Shown here piece by piece: positions 43,982 through 53,272 of a DNA stretch of 64,000 nucleotides. The notes beneath the pieces are model-generated. The model was not told the origin of the DNA. It worked only from the letters and a program-made list of their open reading frames with translations, and searched no databases. Within the stretch, counting starts at the first letter, position 1. Each line of letters starts with the position of its first letter. Location: assembly GCA_946407015.1 (NCBI GenBank), contig CAMJML010000006.1, positions 1-64,000 on the forward strand. The letters run 5' to 3'. This DNA is from an uncultured Selenomonadales bacterium (GTDB lineage Bacteria > Bacillota > Negativicutes > DSM-1736 > Dendrosporobacteraceae). Position numbers and translations under genes: made by a program.

Positions 43982-45946
43982 TCACCTGCCAAGCTTATGT
44001 AACTGTATCGCCATGGCTATGGCCAGCTTGCGCTGATAATCCTCAAACCTAAAGTCTAAAATTTTTGCGATGGTTTTCTGACGGGATACGATCGTCTTGG
44101 GATGAAGATATTGTTTTTCAGCAACTTCTCTAACACTGGTCCCCTTTAAGAGCTCTTCAAGCGTAACCAGGTAATTTGTATTCCTGGTAAGATCATATTC
44201 AATGAGCGGACCGATCTGCCGTGTCACATAATCCTTCGTTGCACCTGTTGCTAAAAGTCCGGGCACCAGCTGAAAAATCCCGGCATCCTTATAATGAAGC
44301 AGCGCTGTGCTGTTGCTGCAGCGAGCCGCAAGGGCAGCCGCCAACGCTTGCTGACAACTTATTTTAAGGCCATCGAGGCCGCTGTTTATTTCGCTAATGC
44401 CAATACTGGCAGCCATTCCGTCATGAAACGTAACCAATTTGTCAGCGATACGACGAGCGATTTCAGCCTGCCCCAAGGAGGCCGCCGCAATCACGGCAAT
44501 TCCCTCACAGCCATTCCAAGCGAGACAGCCTGGCTCTTCCTCGTTTAACAGAAAGATCATTTCATCCTTAAACTTCTGCACATCACTCGTACCAGCATCG
44601 TTACAAATAAAACGATCACTTAAAATTTTCATTGTAAAGCTTGGCTGCATAAGGTCAAAGCCGATTTTACCTGACAAGTAAGGAATACTGGCACTATTAG
44701 CCCGGCCCGCAATAATGTCACTCATGAGATCGCTAATCTGCCTGAGTTCATAAGTCCGCTGCAAGATCTGCTCGGTACGGCGCTGCTCGGTCGTATCGGT
44801 TACAGTCACTGCAACAGTCCGTTTACCATCAACCCGGTAGCTAAGCGGCACCATGCGGCCATGAACGTGTCGTTTATTGGACCCGATGGCAAACTCATGG
44901 CTATTCATTTGTGGCTTGCCAGTAAGTAACGCTTTGTTGACCTCGCTTAGGACGAAAGCGGCATCGTTCATGCTAAGTACGTCCTTTACCATCCGTCCTA
45001 TCATGGCTTCTTTCGGAGCAGGGAGCAGCTTGTGGTCGCCAAACACCTCTAGAAATCGACCCTCTTCATCAATCACGAAGCTGGCATCAGACAATGTTTC
45101 AGCATATTCGCGCAACCGCTTAGCACTTTCAAGATAAAGTTGTTCGGTACGCTTTGTGTCTGTGATATCAATGTTGGCCCCTGTCCAGCGCACAGGGCGA
45201 TTGCTTTCATCGCGGCTTAACTTTCCATAAGTTAAAATATGACGGTACGTACCATCTTTCGCCCTTAACCGGTAGTCAATCTCGTACTTGTCTGTTTCAC
45301 CGGCCAGATACTTGTCCATAGCCGCTTGAATCTTCGGGACATCTTCAGGGTGCCAGCTATTTTGCCAGATGGCCTTGTCGTGAGCGACCTCATCCGCTTC
45401 ATAGCCGAGCATAGCCGCCCATTGGGCGTCCTGATAGACCTCACCGCTGACCAAATCAAGATCCCAAATGCCGGCCTTGGCTCCTTCTACCACAAGGGAT
45501 AATCTTTCCCGGCTCTCTTCCAATGCGGCTTCCGCTTGTTTTTGGGCGGTAACATCAATAACAATGGAGACCAGCAACACTTTTTCCTCAGCTAAGAAGG
45601 GGCCGGAATAAACGTCTACGGCCCGGGTGGTACCATCCTTCAGCATATGAGTGAAGGGAATGGCACGATAGTAGTTAGAACGGACGGCTGCCATCAGCCG
45701 ATAAATTTCAGCGGGTGGGGCCGTATTGATTTGAAATATTTTTAGATTCTTAAATTCATCCAAGCTATAGCCATAGAAATCGACAGCCGATTGATTGGCA
45801 TCCACAATAGCCCTTGTGTCAGGGTCAATGATCAGGGATACTGCCGGGCTGGATCGAAATAGCTGATGATAACTGGTAGCCGTCTGTATTGTAAAGAGCG
45901 GGGTATTCTTAAGCAACTTGGAACGATTCGTACGATCTGTTATCAT
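43982..45946 (-). CDS. Multi-PAS regulator with PucR/CdaR-type C-terminus
   Basis: A 654-residue cytoplasmic protein with three PAS domains in series (about residues 15-140, 145-275 and 285-405), then a CdaR-type GGDEF-like central domain and a C-terminal PucR helix-turn-helix ([25 protein letters not shown]). It is probably a transcription factor responding to a ligand or redox signal. The ATG at 45946 follows GGAGAGAAG. It lies upstream of the two chemoreceptor genes in the same direction but behind a terminator. The usual diacid-recognition domain of CdaR is absent here and present on the receptor at 40883-41740. Confidence 0.85.
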   Translation of the reverse strand: MITDRTNRSKLLKNTPLFTIQTATSYHQLFRSSPAVSLIIDPDTRAIVDANQSAVDFYGYSLDEFKNLKIFQINTAPPAEIYRLMAAVRSNYYRAIPFTHMLKDGTTRAVDVYSGPFLAEEKVLLVSIVIDVTAQKQAEAALEESRERLSLVVEGAKAGIWDLDLVSGEVYQDAQWAAMLGYEADEVAHDKAIWQNSWHPEDVPKIQAAMDKYLAGETDKYEIDYRLRAKDGTYRHILTYGKLSRDESNRPVRWTGANIDITDTKRTEQLYLESAKRLREYAETLSDASFVIDEEGRFLEVFGDHKLLPAPKEAMIGRMVKDVLSMNDAAFVLSEVNKALLTGKPQMNSHEFAIGSNKRHVHGRMVPLSYRVDGKRTVAVTVTDTTEQRRTEQILQRTYELRQISDLMSDIIAGRANSASIPYLSGKIGFDLMQPSFTMKILSDRFICNDAGTSDVQKFKDEMIFLLNEEEPGCLAWNGCEGIAVIAAASLGQAEIARRIADKLVTFHDGMAASIGISEINSGLDGLKISCQQALAAALAARCSNSTALLHYKDAGIFQLVPGLLATGATKDYVTRQIGPLIEYDLTRNTNYLVTLEELLKGTSVREVAEKQYLHPKTIVSRQKTIAKILDFRFEDYQRKLAIAMAIQLHKLGR

Positions 45947-46172
45947 ATTTTCTTCTCTCCAACCATTAAATAATTGCAAATAATTTTTAGCTATGTATTT
46001 TTTTCGTATAAAGAATACGTGCTGTAAAACCTCCTAGAACTTTTATGCAGAAACAATTTCATAAAAATTCTTTTTTATTATGACAAATCCTTCCTTAACT
46101 CCAAGCATTTCTATTAGGAGGACGAAGGAATTGTCTGCTGGCTTCGCTGTTTGCGGTGAGTTCCGGTAAGCG
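45947..46172. other. Intergenic region upstream of the PAS/PucR regulator
   Basis: An A/T-rich gap between the ABC operon terminator and the PAS/PucR start. It contains a CGTAT-tcttt-ATACG palindrome (about 46005-46019) that could be an operator. No gene of convincing length was seen. Confidence 0.35.
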
Positions 46173-46217
46173 AACAAAAAAACAGCGGTGCCGCCTATCC
46201 GTGCAGCATCGCTGTTT
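46173..46217 (-). terminator. Intrinsic terminator of the ABC transporter operon
   Basis: AAACAGCG...TGC pairs with GCA...CGCTGTTT around an 11-nt loop, followed by TTTTTTT on the minus strand, about 40 nt after the last ATPase gene. Confidence 0.85.
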
Positions 46218-46256
46218 TTACTTAATTTTTATTTGGATAGCAAAATCCACTGCCGA

Positions 46257-46865
46257 TCATTCCGGTTGAGCCAAGATCACCTGCCGTGTAGCAATGCGCT
46301 CCATTAAGGTCTGGCTATGGGTGACAACGATCAGCCCAATATTTCTTGCATGTACTTCTTCCAATAGGAAAGTCCATATTTGGCTTTGGGTAATCAGATC
46401 GAGCATGGTGCTGATTTCGTCAGCGATCAGAAATTTTGTCCGTTTTCCTAAGGCTCTGGCAATACAAAACCGTTGCAGTTCTCCACCGGATAATTCCCTG
46501 GGAAACCGCTGAAACCAATCCCGTTCGATGCCCAAGCCGGCAATCACCCGCTCCTCAATTTCATCTCCTTCTGCCAGGATATCCTTCAACCGCAAACGGG
46601 GATTGACGGATTTCTCCGGATGCTGCCAAATCATCTGCACAGGACAGTAGCCTTTCATGGTGTAGATAGCTTTTCCGTCCAGGAGTACCTGACCGCTTGC
46701 CGGCTTGATGTAGCCGGACAAAATTTGACAGAGCGTGGTTTTCCCAAAACCGCTGGGAGCCACAAGCCCCACTCGTTCGTGGCTTTCCAGCGTGAGTTGA
46801 ACATTATCCAGCAGCTTGATCCCTCTTTTATAACCAAACGAGATGCCGTTGGCTTCTAAAATCAA
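46257..46865 (-). CDS. Peptide/nickel-type ABC transporter ATPase (OppF/NikE-like)
   Basis: A 202-residue ATPase with Walker A APSGFGKTT, signature LSGGELQRF and Walker B FLIADE. It is short for OppF proteins (about 300 residues) and lacks their C-terminal extension, like the small second ATPases of nickel and metallophore importers. It lies 13 nt after the partner ATPase gene and closes the five-gene operon. Confidence 0.88.
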   Translation of the reverse strand: MILEANGISFGYKRGIKLLDNVQLTLESHERVGLVAPSGFGKTTLCQILSGYIKPASGQVLLDGKAIYTMKGYCPVQMIWQHPEKSVNPRLRLKDILAEGDEIEERVIAGLGIERDWFQRFPRELSGGELQRFCIARALGKRTKFLIADEISTMLDLITQSQIWTFLLEEVHARNIGLIVVTHSQTLMERIATRQVILAQPE

Positions 46866-46878
46866 TTGTCACACCTCC

Positions 46879-47805
46879 TCACTCTGCATGGATACAGCGA
46901 ACCGTTCCAAATCGGATGGTCTGCTCCGGAATAGGCCCTTCACATTCCGGCGTAAGCTGAGGACAGCGGGGCCCGAAAGGACAACCTTGGGGCATATCCT
47001 TGGCATAAGGCTGGTTTCCGGGAAAGGGATGAAACCCATGTTGCGGCAAAGCCCGCCATAAGGCTTTGGTATAAGGATGGCGAAGGGTATCGACCGATTG
47101 GAAGTCTGCGACCGGGGCTTCCTCGACGGTGGTCCCTGCATAAAAGACAGCAATCCGGTCTGCGACTTCCAGCGCCAATTCAAGATCATGCGTGATGAGC
47201 AGCACACCGTTCCCTTGGTCGGCAAATGTACGAAAATGACGCAGGGCTTTTTTAGCTGCTTCCAAATGAAGGCCAGGGGTCGGCTCATCGGCGATCAGCA
47301 AGCGCGGATTTTCCATCATGGCCGTCGTAAGCAGCACTCTGCGCGCCATACCGCCTGACAATTCAAAGGGATAAAGCTCCCCCGTGCTGAGCGGCAGCTT
47401 ATAGAAATCAAAGAGGGCTTCCTGCTTTTTGCGGACACTTTCCTGGTTTCGTTCCCGCCTCACCTGCCGGCCGACTTTTTCTAAAGGATCAAGATAGGTT
47501 ACGCTTTGCGGCACCAATTCGATTTTTCGGCCTCGCAGTGCCGCAATCCGCTCTGATGATAATAACTCATCTTCAAACCAAATATTGCCCTCAGCCTGAC
47601 AGTTATACGGCAAAATTCCCAAAATGGCATGGGCTAACAGGCTTTTTCCTGAACCACTGGACCCAACCACGGCTACCAGTTCTCCCTCGCGCACCGATAC
47701 ATGTAAATTTTGAATAACGTTTAACTCCATTTGCCGCAATCCTTGCTCATATTGCGTAAAAGCAACCGACAGGTTTTTTATCTGTAAAATATGTTTATCG
47801 GCCAA
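46879..47805 (-). CDS. Peptide/nickel-type ABC transporter ATPase (OppD/NikD-like)
   Basis: A 308-residue ATPase with Walker A GSSGSGKSLL, a signature region (FELSGGMARRVLL), Walker B LLIADEP and the C-terminal oligopeptide extension with two cysteines around PQGCPFGPRCP. The start is TTG 47805, behind AAGGAGGGAG; no ATG fits. It pairs with the smaller ATPase. Confidence 0.9.
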   Translation of the reverse strand: MADKHILQIKNLSVAFTQYEQGLRQMELNVIQNLHVSVREGELVAVVGSSGSGKSLLAHAILGILPYNCQAEGNIWFEDELLSSERIAALRGRKIELVPQSVTYLDPLEKVGRQVRRERNQESVRKKQEALFDFYKLPLSTGELYPFELSGGMARRVLLTTAMMENPRLLIADEPTPGLHLEAAKKALRHFRTFADQGNGVLLITHDLELALEVADRIAVFYAGTTVEEAPVADFQSVDTLRHPYTKALWRALPQHGFHPFPGNQPYAKDMPQGCPFGPRCPQLTPECEGPIPEQTIRFGTVRCIHAE

Positions 47806-47818
47806 TGTCTCTCCCTCC

Positions 47819-48685
47819 TTAATCCTGAGCACTATGAGGATCAATCCGCTTACGCAGGCTTTCACCGATCAGATCAAACAGCATAACCGTTGCCAGCAAA
47901 ACAATTCCAGGGAAAAACGCCAGCCACCACATTCCCAACGCTAAATACTTCATGCTTTCCGACAAAATGATACCAATACCGGGCTGTTCCGGCGGCAGGC
48001 CAAAGCCCAAAAAGGTCAGTGCGGCTTCATGCAAAATGGCATGGGGAAAAAGCAGCACCAAACCGACCAGAAATTGAGGAAATATATGCGGGAGCATATG
48101 CTTGACCACGATTTTCAATTTGCCTTGCCCCAGCTTTTCAGCAATCTTGATGTAATTGGCTTCTTTTAACTGAAGGATTTCGCCCCGGATGATTCTGGTC
48201 AAAACCGGCCAATGGCTGATGGCCACCGCGACAACCACTCCAAAGGTCCCCCTGCCCAACGCATAAGAAATCAAAATCAGCAGCAGCAAGTGAGGAATGC
48301 CCATCACCAAATCGATCAACCAGGTGATAACGGCATCGACTTTTTTGCCTAAGGTTGCGGCGGCCGCACCCAAGACAGCGGCTATCACCGCACTGATTGT
48401 CGCAGCAAAAAGGCCAATATAAATACTGAGCGACATGCCCTTCAAGGTCCGGGAAAGCATATCCCGGCCAAGCCAGTCTGTGCCAAAGGGATGGGCCAAC
48501 TGCGGCAGGAGGTTCTTCTGGGTAAAGCTGGTTGTAACCGCAAGTTCTCCCATCAGGGTGCCGGCGACGGTAATAGCTACTAAAAAGAAGCTGCCGAACG
48601 TTAAATACAGCAGGGTCTGACTACGTTGATTCAAGCGTTTTTTTTGAGTTTTTTGTAAAACCATTACAGCTACGGGTTTATTCAT
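47819..48685 (-). CDS. Peptide/nickel-type ABC transporter permease (DppC/NikC-like)
   Basis: A 288-residue permease with the cytoplasmic loop motif EAANYIKIAEKLGQGK (EAA loop, near residue 180) and six predicted membrane segments. The N-terminal region has the HPFGTDWLGRDMLSR motif of the DppC group. Its ATG overlaps the previous permease by 8 nt. Confidence 0.92.
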   Translation of the reverse strand: MNKPVAVMVLQKTQKKRLNQRSQTLLYLTFGSFFLVAITVAGTLMGELAVTTSFTQKNLLPQLAHPFGTDWLGRDMLSRTLKGMSLSIYIGLFAATISAVIAAVLGAAAATLGKKVDAVITWLIDLVMGIPHLLLLILISYALGRGTFGVVVAVAISHWPVLTRIIRGEILQLKEANYIKIAEKLGQGKLKIVVKHMLPHIFPQFLVGLVLLFPHAILHEAALTFLGFGLPPEQPGIGIILSESMKYLALGMWWLAFFPGIVLLATVMLFDLIGESLRKRIDPHSAQD

Positions 48686-49685
48686 ATACGCTTCCCCGCC
48701 TTATTCTAGGGTCAATAATTCCATATAAAAGATTCGCAATGAAATTCCCGCTAAACACTAATGCCGCACTGATCACCGCAATCCCGAGCAATAACGGCGC
48801 GTCGCCGCCTAAGCCGGCGGCAACAGCGGCTTTTCCTAAGCCCGGATAGGAAAAAACCTGTTCAACGAGAACAGAACCGCCAAAAATTTCACTGATCGAG
48901 GCAAACTGCAGGGTGATGGCCGGGAGCATAATATTGCGGAGCCCATGATGACGGATAATAGCAAGCCGGCTTTTTCCCCGTGCTTTGGCAAAAAGAATAT
49001 AGTCTTCCCCCATAATGTCGATCATTTTTTCCCTGGTGTGCAGCGTAATATTGGCGATTCCAATGACGCTCAGGGTTAGCGCAGGTAAAATCAAATGCCT
49101 AAGACTATCCAAAATCGAGACCTCGGCGGCATTGACTCCAATGGGCACACTCAAGCCGATTGGCAAGAGCTGCAGCCATACCGAGAAAATCATTAACAAC
49201 ACCAAGGCCAGCCAAAAAGTCGGGGTACTGGCAACCAGCAGCGAATACCCCTTGATCAGCTTGTCAATCCAGCGGCCGCGATAGAACCCGGCCACAATTC
49301 CTAATACGAAGCCTAAAAGTCCTGAAAAAATCCAGGCCGTGGTCATGAGCACCATGGAATTCATAAATTTAACCTGAATCACATTGGCGACAGGCTGGCG
49401 ATACAGCAGTGAAGCTCCCATATCTCCGCGGATAAAATCGCTGAACCAATTCCAGTATCTTTCTGCCGGTGGAGTGTTTAAGCCAAAATAAGCTTCAAGC
49501 TTAGCCAGGCTGTCCGTACTCATATTCGCCATCCCCACTTCGCCAATGTAAGCCCGGACAGGATCGACAGGGGATGCTGAAACCAGGATGAAAGAAAGGA
49601 TACTCACGGCAATGAGCAGGGTTATGATTTTGATGATACTTTTTCCGATATAGGTTAACAGGCCGGAATAGGATTCTAACTCCAT
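48678..49685 (-). CDS. Peptide/nickel-type ABC transporter permease (DppB/NikB-like)
   Basis: A 335-residue permease with six membrane segments, PVDPVRAYIGEVG after the first helix (DppB type) and the EAA-like loop DYILFAKARGKSRLAIIRHHGLRN. It follows the binding-protein gene after a 94-nt gap that holds a strong hairpin. Confidence 0.92.
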   Translation of the reverse strand: MELESYSGLLTYIGKSIIKIITLLIAVSILSFILVSASPVDPVRAYIGEVGMANMSTDSLAKLEAYFGLNTPPAERYWNWFSDFIRGDMGASLLYRQPVANVIQVKFMNSMVLMTTAWIFSGLLGFVLGIVAGFYRGRWIDKLIKGYSLLVASTPTFWLALVLLMIFSVWLQLLPIGLSVPIGVNAAEVSILDSLRHLILPALTLSVIGIANITLHTREKMIDIMGEDYILFAKARGKSRLAIIRHHGLRNIMLPAITLQFASISEIFGGSVLVEQVFSYPGLGKAAVAAGLGGDAPLLLGIAVISAALVFSGNFIANLLYGIIDPRIRRGSVYE

Positions 49686-49714
49686 AAAAATACCTCATAA
49701 AAAAAAGACTAAGC

Positions 49715-49752
49715 CTATGGTACAGGGAAACAGGATTTTCCCTGTACCATAG
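49715..49752 (-). terminator. Hairpin between binding-protein and permease genes
   Basis: A 16-bp stem CTATGGTACAGGGAAA / TTTCCCTGTACCATAG with a short loop, and TTTTTTTT about 10 nt downstream on the minus strand. This position usually serves as a partial terminator or mRNA stabiliser that gives more binding protein than permease. Confidence 0.8.
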
Positions 49753-49779
49753 AACAGCAACACGAAGGGATTTATTGGC

Positions 49780-51384
49780 TTACTGCCAAGACCACTGGTG
49801 GACATTATTGACAATGGTCCAGCCATAACCATGGGGATGGATCTTCTTATCCACAACATTTAGGTTTTCCTTGGCAAAGTAAATATGTTTGATTTCTACC
49901 AGCCACACCCAAGGTGAATCGGCTTGCGGAGCGACACCGGTAGTCCCATCCCACTGCGCTTTTTTCCAGAATTGATAGGATTCCTCTACAGACTTCGCAG
50001 CTAAAGCTTGGTCAATGTAATGATCTACTGCAGGATTGGAGTACGATGCATAGTTTTTACCGGTGTAATAATGGCTTCTGACACCGGTAGGTGAATGCAG
50101 CCCGGCCCCAAAAACATGCGGCGTCTCATAAGCTAAGGTGGAAATTTTATCCCAGCTGGAGCCGATCGGATTGACTTTGATGCCAACCTGTTGCAGCATT
50201 TCTTTCACCGCCATGGCAATGCCGGTTCGAACGGAGTTTGATGAAATATAGAGCAGGTCAAACTCGGCTTTTAGACCCTGTTTTTCGTAAATGCCTTCCG
50301 CATTTAAGGACCAGCCGTCCGCTTCTAAGATGGCTTTTGCTTTTGCGGGGTCATACGCCACTTTCATGGCCTCATTCTCCCACGGTTCATTCAGGCTGTC
50401 CGTATAAGCCACCGAGCCATACCCGTAAAGAACATTCTTGACAATGGCCTCCCGGTCAATCGCACAGGCAATAGCCTGGCGAATAGCCCGATTCGCAGTC
50501 ACATGATTGCCGGCCGGATAGGTTTCGCCGTTTTTCTTGGCCGGTGTCTTGTGGCCTGCCGGAACAACAGGAAGATTAAGGCCGCGGATATCGACGCTAT
50601 CGAACGAAAGAATTTTATACCCTTGAATCGGATTTACGGTATAGGACGGTGCAGTATAAGCGACATCGACCTGTCCGCCTTTCGCCGCTGCATAAGCCGC
50701 ATCTTCCGACATAAAGACAATGGTCACTTTCTTGATATTGGGTTTTTCGCCATAGTAATTTGGATTGGCTTCCAAAATCACTTGCTGGCCCTTATCCCAT
50801 TGTTTCAGGATATACCGTCCGGAACCAATCGGATTTTTCCCATAGGTCGCAGCATTGTAAGCGTGTTCGGGAACAATTCCGACAACCGCAGCCGTATAAG
50901 CAAACGCGGAGTAAGGTGTATGAAAATGAAAGACGGCCGTCGTATCATCAATCGCTTCCACGGATTTTAGCATCGACAAATCGGTATCGGTCGCCTGCTT
51001 CATGGCATTGTTATAAGTAAAAGCCACGTCTTTGGCCGTAAGCGGCACACCATCGGTAAACTTTACATCAGAACGGATTTTAAATGTCCAGGTGAGGCCA
51101 TCCGGTGAAATGGTATACTCTTTGGCCAAATCATAGCCAATGGTAATATCATCTTTCGTCACTAACAAGGTACTTTGTATGAGTGGATCATGGGTATGCT
51201 CCCCGGCAGCCCAGCCCATAACCGGATCAAACCCCGCAGCCGGTTCTGATTCGGCATCCATGGCAATCACAACACTGTCTTTGGACGCACTGCCTGCGCC
51301 GGTCTTATCGGCTTTACCACAGCCAACTAAGGTAAACAAGAAAGTCACGATCAAACACAACACAATTATTTTTTTATTCTTCAT
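49780..51384 (-). CDS. Peptide/nickel-type ABC transporter substrate-binding lipoprotein
   Basis: A 534-residue SBP family 5 protein. The N-terminal signal ends in the lipobox LVGC (Cys22), so it is anchored outside the inner membrane. The mature part has the family motifs GLTWTFKIRSDVKFTDGVPL near residue 95 and the C-terminal ligand-binding lobe. The ATG at 51384 follows GGAGG. Family 5 proteins bind peptides, nickel, opine-metal complexes or sugars; the metal options are attractive because the operon has the compact NikABCDE order, but this is not proven. First gene of the five-gene operon, with a promoter and a structured leader upstream. Confidence 0.9.
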   Translation of the reverse strand: MKNKKIIVLCLIVTFLFTLVGCGKADKTGAGSASKDSVVIAMDAESEPAAGFDPVMGWAAGEHTHDPLIQSTLLVTKDDITIGYDLAKEYTISPDGLTWTFKIRSDVKFTDGVPLTAKDVAFTYNNAMKQATDTDLSMLKSVEAIDDTTAVFHFHTPYSAFAYTAAVVGIVPEHAYNAATYGKNPIGSGRYILKQWDKGQQVILEANPNYYGEKPNIKKVTIVFMSEDAAYAAAKGGQVDVAYTAPSYTVNPIQGYKILSFDSVDIRGLNLPVVPAGHKTPAKKNGETYPAGNHVTANRAIRQAIACAIDREAIVKNVLYGYGSVAYTDSLNEPWENEAMKVAYDPAKAKAILEADGWSLNAEGIYEKQGLKAEFDLLYISSNSVRTGIAMAVKEMLQQVGIKVNPIGSSWDKISTLAYETPHVFGAGLHSPTGVRSHYYTGKNYASYSNPAVDHYIDQALAAKSVEESYQFWKKAQWDGTTGVAPQADSPWVWLVEIKHIYFAKENLNVVDKKIHPHGYGWTIVNNVHQWSWQ

Positions 51385-51545
51385 ACTTTCCTCCAAGCTT
51401 TTTTTACCTTTCAGATGATCTTTTGCCTGAATGCCCGCAAGGGTAAAAAACCTCCAGCCTTCACCTCCTTTTTAAGCCGTATTCAGCCATTTCCCTGACT
51501 GCAAAATGGATTTCCCCGCTTAAAAATGCGTTGTAACGCAAAAAA

Positions 51546-51600
51546 ACTGTAGCAAAAAGCCTTGGGGCAAATTTGTCCCCAGCTGGCTTCATGCCACAGT
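51546..51600 (-). terminator. Long hairpin terminator in the leader of the ABC operon
   Basis: Nested pairing on the minus strand: ACTGTGGCA with TGCTACAGT (9 bp, one G-T), AGCC with GGCT, GGGG with CCCC, then TTTTTTT. It lies about 100 nt downstream of the promoter at 51703-51731 and 160 nt upstream of the binding-protein gene. It may be a leader attenuator, or may only stop dnaB read-through. A further palindrome, TGCGTT-gt-AACGCA, follows at about 51525-51538. Confidence 0.7.
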
Positions 51601-51702
51601 TTCATGACGGTATCCTGTTGTGTGTTGTTTTACTCTATCAAACTAGCCTATGACTTCTGTCATATCGTTATAAAATTTTCCACAATTTTATTTTTATACT
51701 AG

Positions 51703-51731
51703 ATTATAACAGTTAATCATAATTCTGTAAA
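51703..51731 (-). promoter_or_regulatory. Sigma-A promoter upstream of the ABC operon
   Basis: TTTACA (51731-51726), a 17-bp spacer and TATAAT (51708-51703) on the minus strand. The transcript would begin near 51696, giving a leader of about 310 nt. Apart from this leader, 51385-51811 holds no gene. Confidence 0.75.
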
Positions 51732-51811
51732 GATAAGAGGGCGAAACAGAGAGCCTTCGGCAGCAGCGGCTATGCGCAAGAATGCGCTTGATTCCCATCC
51801 CACACAAACAG

Positions 51812-53143
51812 CTATCCCTGCATCCGTGACAGGTCGCAGAATTTGGTAAATTGCTTGTGGAAGAAGAGCTGCACTGTATCGACCGGACCGTTCCGGTGTT
51901 TGGCAATGATAACTTCGGTAATATTTTTATTCTCGGTATCGGGATTGTAGTAATCTTCCCGGTACAAGAAGGCGACAATATCGGCATCCTGCTCCAGCGA
52001 GCCCGATTCACGCAAGTCACTGAGCATCGGCTTTTTAACCTGGCGGGATTCCACGCTGCGGCTGAGCTGGGATAACGCGATAACCGGAACGTTAATTTCC
52101 CTGGCCAGCGCTTTTAAGGAACGCGAAATTTCGGAAATTTCCTGCTGGCGGTTTTCGCCGCCTTTGCTGCCGCTGCCTTGCATGAGCTGCAGATAGTCAA
52201 TGATGATGAGCTTGAGATCATGCTCGATCTTGAGGCGGCGCGCCTTGGAACGCATCTCCATGACAGTAATACCGGGCGTATCATCAATGAATATCGGGGC
52301 TGAAGACAACCGGTCGGCCGCACTGATCAGCTTGGACCAGTCGCGGTCCTCCAGTTCGCCAATCCGCAGGCGCTGGGAGTCAATGGAGGCCTCGGCGCAC
52401 AGCATCCGCTGCACCAGCTGCTCCTTGGACATTTCCAGGCTGAAAAAGGCCACCGCCTGCTTTTCCCGGATGGCTACATGGGAAGCAATATTCAGGGTAA
52501 ATGCGGTTTTCCCCATACTGGGACGGGCCGCAATCAAGATCAAGTCAGAGGCTTGCAGTCCTGAAGTCAGCCGGTCCAAATCCTTAAAACCGGAGGCCAG
52601 GCCGGTAATCCCGCCCTTTGAGGCATAGAGCTGCTCAATCTTGCCGAAAGCATCGAAAATAATGCTTTTGATGGGTGTAAAATCGCCGCCAATTTTGCGG
52701 CCCGACACTTCCAGGATCATCTTCTCAGCTTTGTCCAGAATATTGGCCACTTCTTCACTGGCTTCATACCCCATCCCGGCAATATTGGTCGCCGAGTTGA
52801 TCAGCTGGCGCAGCAGTGATTTTTCCTCGACGATCTTGCCATGATAGATGATATTGGCCGCTGTCGGCACACTGTTGGCCAACGAGGTTATGTACGCAAT
52901 ACCGCCGGCATTTTCAAGCTTATCGGATTTCCGCAGATATTCGGTAACCGTAACCAAATCAACCGGTTCATTTTTATTGAACAAATCCTGCATGGCACTG
53001 TAGATCAGCCGGTGAGCCTCGCGGTAAAAATCCTGGGCTTGTAAAAATTCCGCGACTTTGGAAATGGCCTCCCGTTCAATCAGCATGCCGCCCAGCACGG
53101 CTTGCTCGGCTTCCAGGTTTTGAGGTGGAATTCTATCAATCAA
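51812..53143 (-). CDS. dnaB: Replicative DNA helicase DnaB
   Basis: A 443-residue hexameric helicase. The N-terminal domain begins PPQNLEAEQAVLGGML and the RecA-like domain has Walker A ARPSMGKTAF near residue 210, Walker B LIIIDYLQLM and the LRESGSLEQDADIVAFLYR motif. The start is TTG 53143, with GGGAGGT 8 nt upstream. It follows lonC, rplI and gdpP, the usual Firmicute neighbourhood. Confidence 0.97.
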   Translation of the reverse strand: MIDRIPPQNLEAEQAVLGGMLIEREAISKVAEFLQAQDFYREAHRLIYSAMQDLFNKNEPVDLVTVTEYLRKSDKLENAGGIAYITSLANSVPTAANIIYHGKIVEEKSLLRQLINSATNIAGMGYEASEEVANILDKAEKMILEVSGRKIGGDFTPIKSIIFDAFGKIEQLYASKGGITGLASGFKDLDRLTSGLQASDLILIAARPSMGKTAFTLNIASHVAIREKQAVAFFSLEMSKEQLVQRMLCAEASIDSQRLRIGELEDRDWSKLISAADRLSSAPIFIDDTPGITVMEMRSKARRLKIEHDLKLIIIDYLQLMQGSGSKGGENRQQEISEISRSLKALAREINVPVIALSQLSRSVESRQVKKPMLSDLRESGSLEQDADIVAFLYREDYYNPDTENKNITEVIIAKHRNGPVDTVQLFFHKQFTKFCDLSRMQG

Positions 53144-53227
53144 CGTCTACTACCTCCCACATTGAAACAATGAGCCTGCTTGCATCATAACATAATCAGC
53201 GCGGCTCCAAAACAACTTTTTAAAAAT

Positions 53228-53247
53228 AGGGCGGCTTACGCCGCCCT
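53228..53247 (-). terminator. Intrinsic terminator after lonC
   Basis: AGGGCGGC-ttac-GCCGCCCT, then ATTTTTAAAA on the minus strand, about 25 nt past the lonC stop. Confidence 0.85.
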
Positions 53248-53272
53248 CTCTTATTGATCCAGTTTTCTTTTA

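Noticed and set aside
46115-46170. AGGAGG followed by a short plus-strand frame between the ABC operon and the PAS regulator
   Set aside because: The frame has only about 12 codons from a weak start, and no hydrophobic or conserved pattern.
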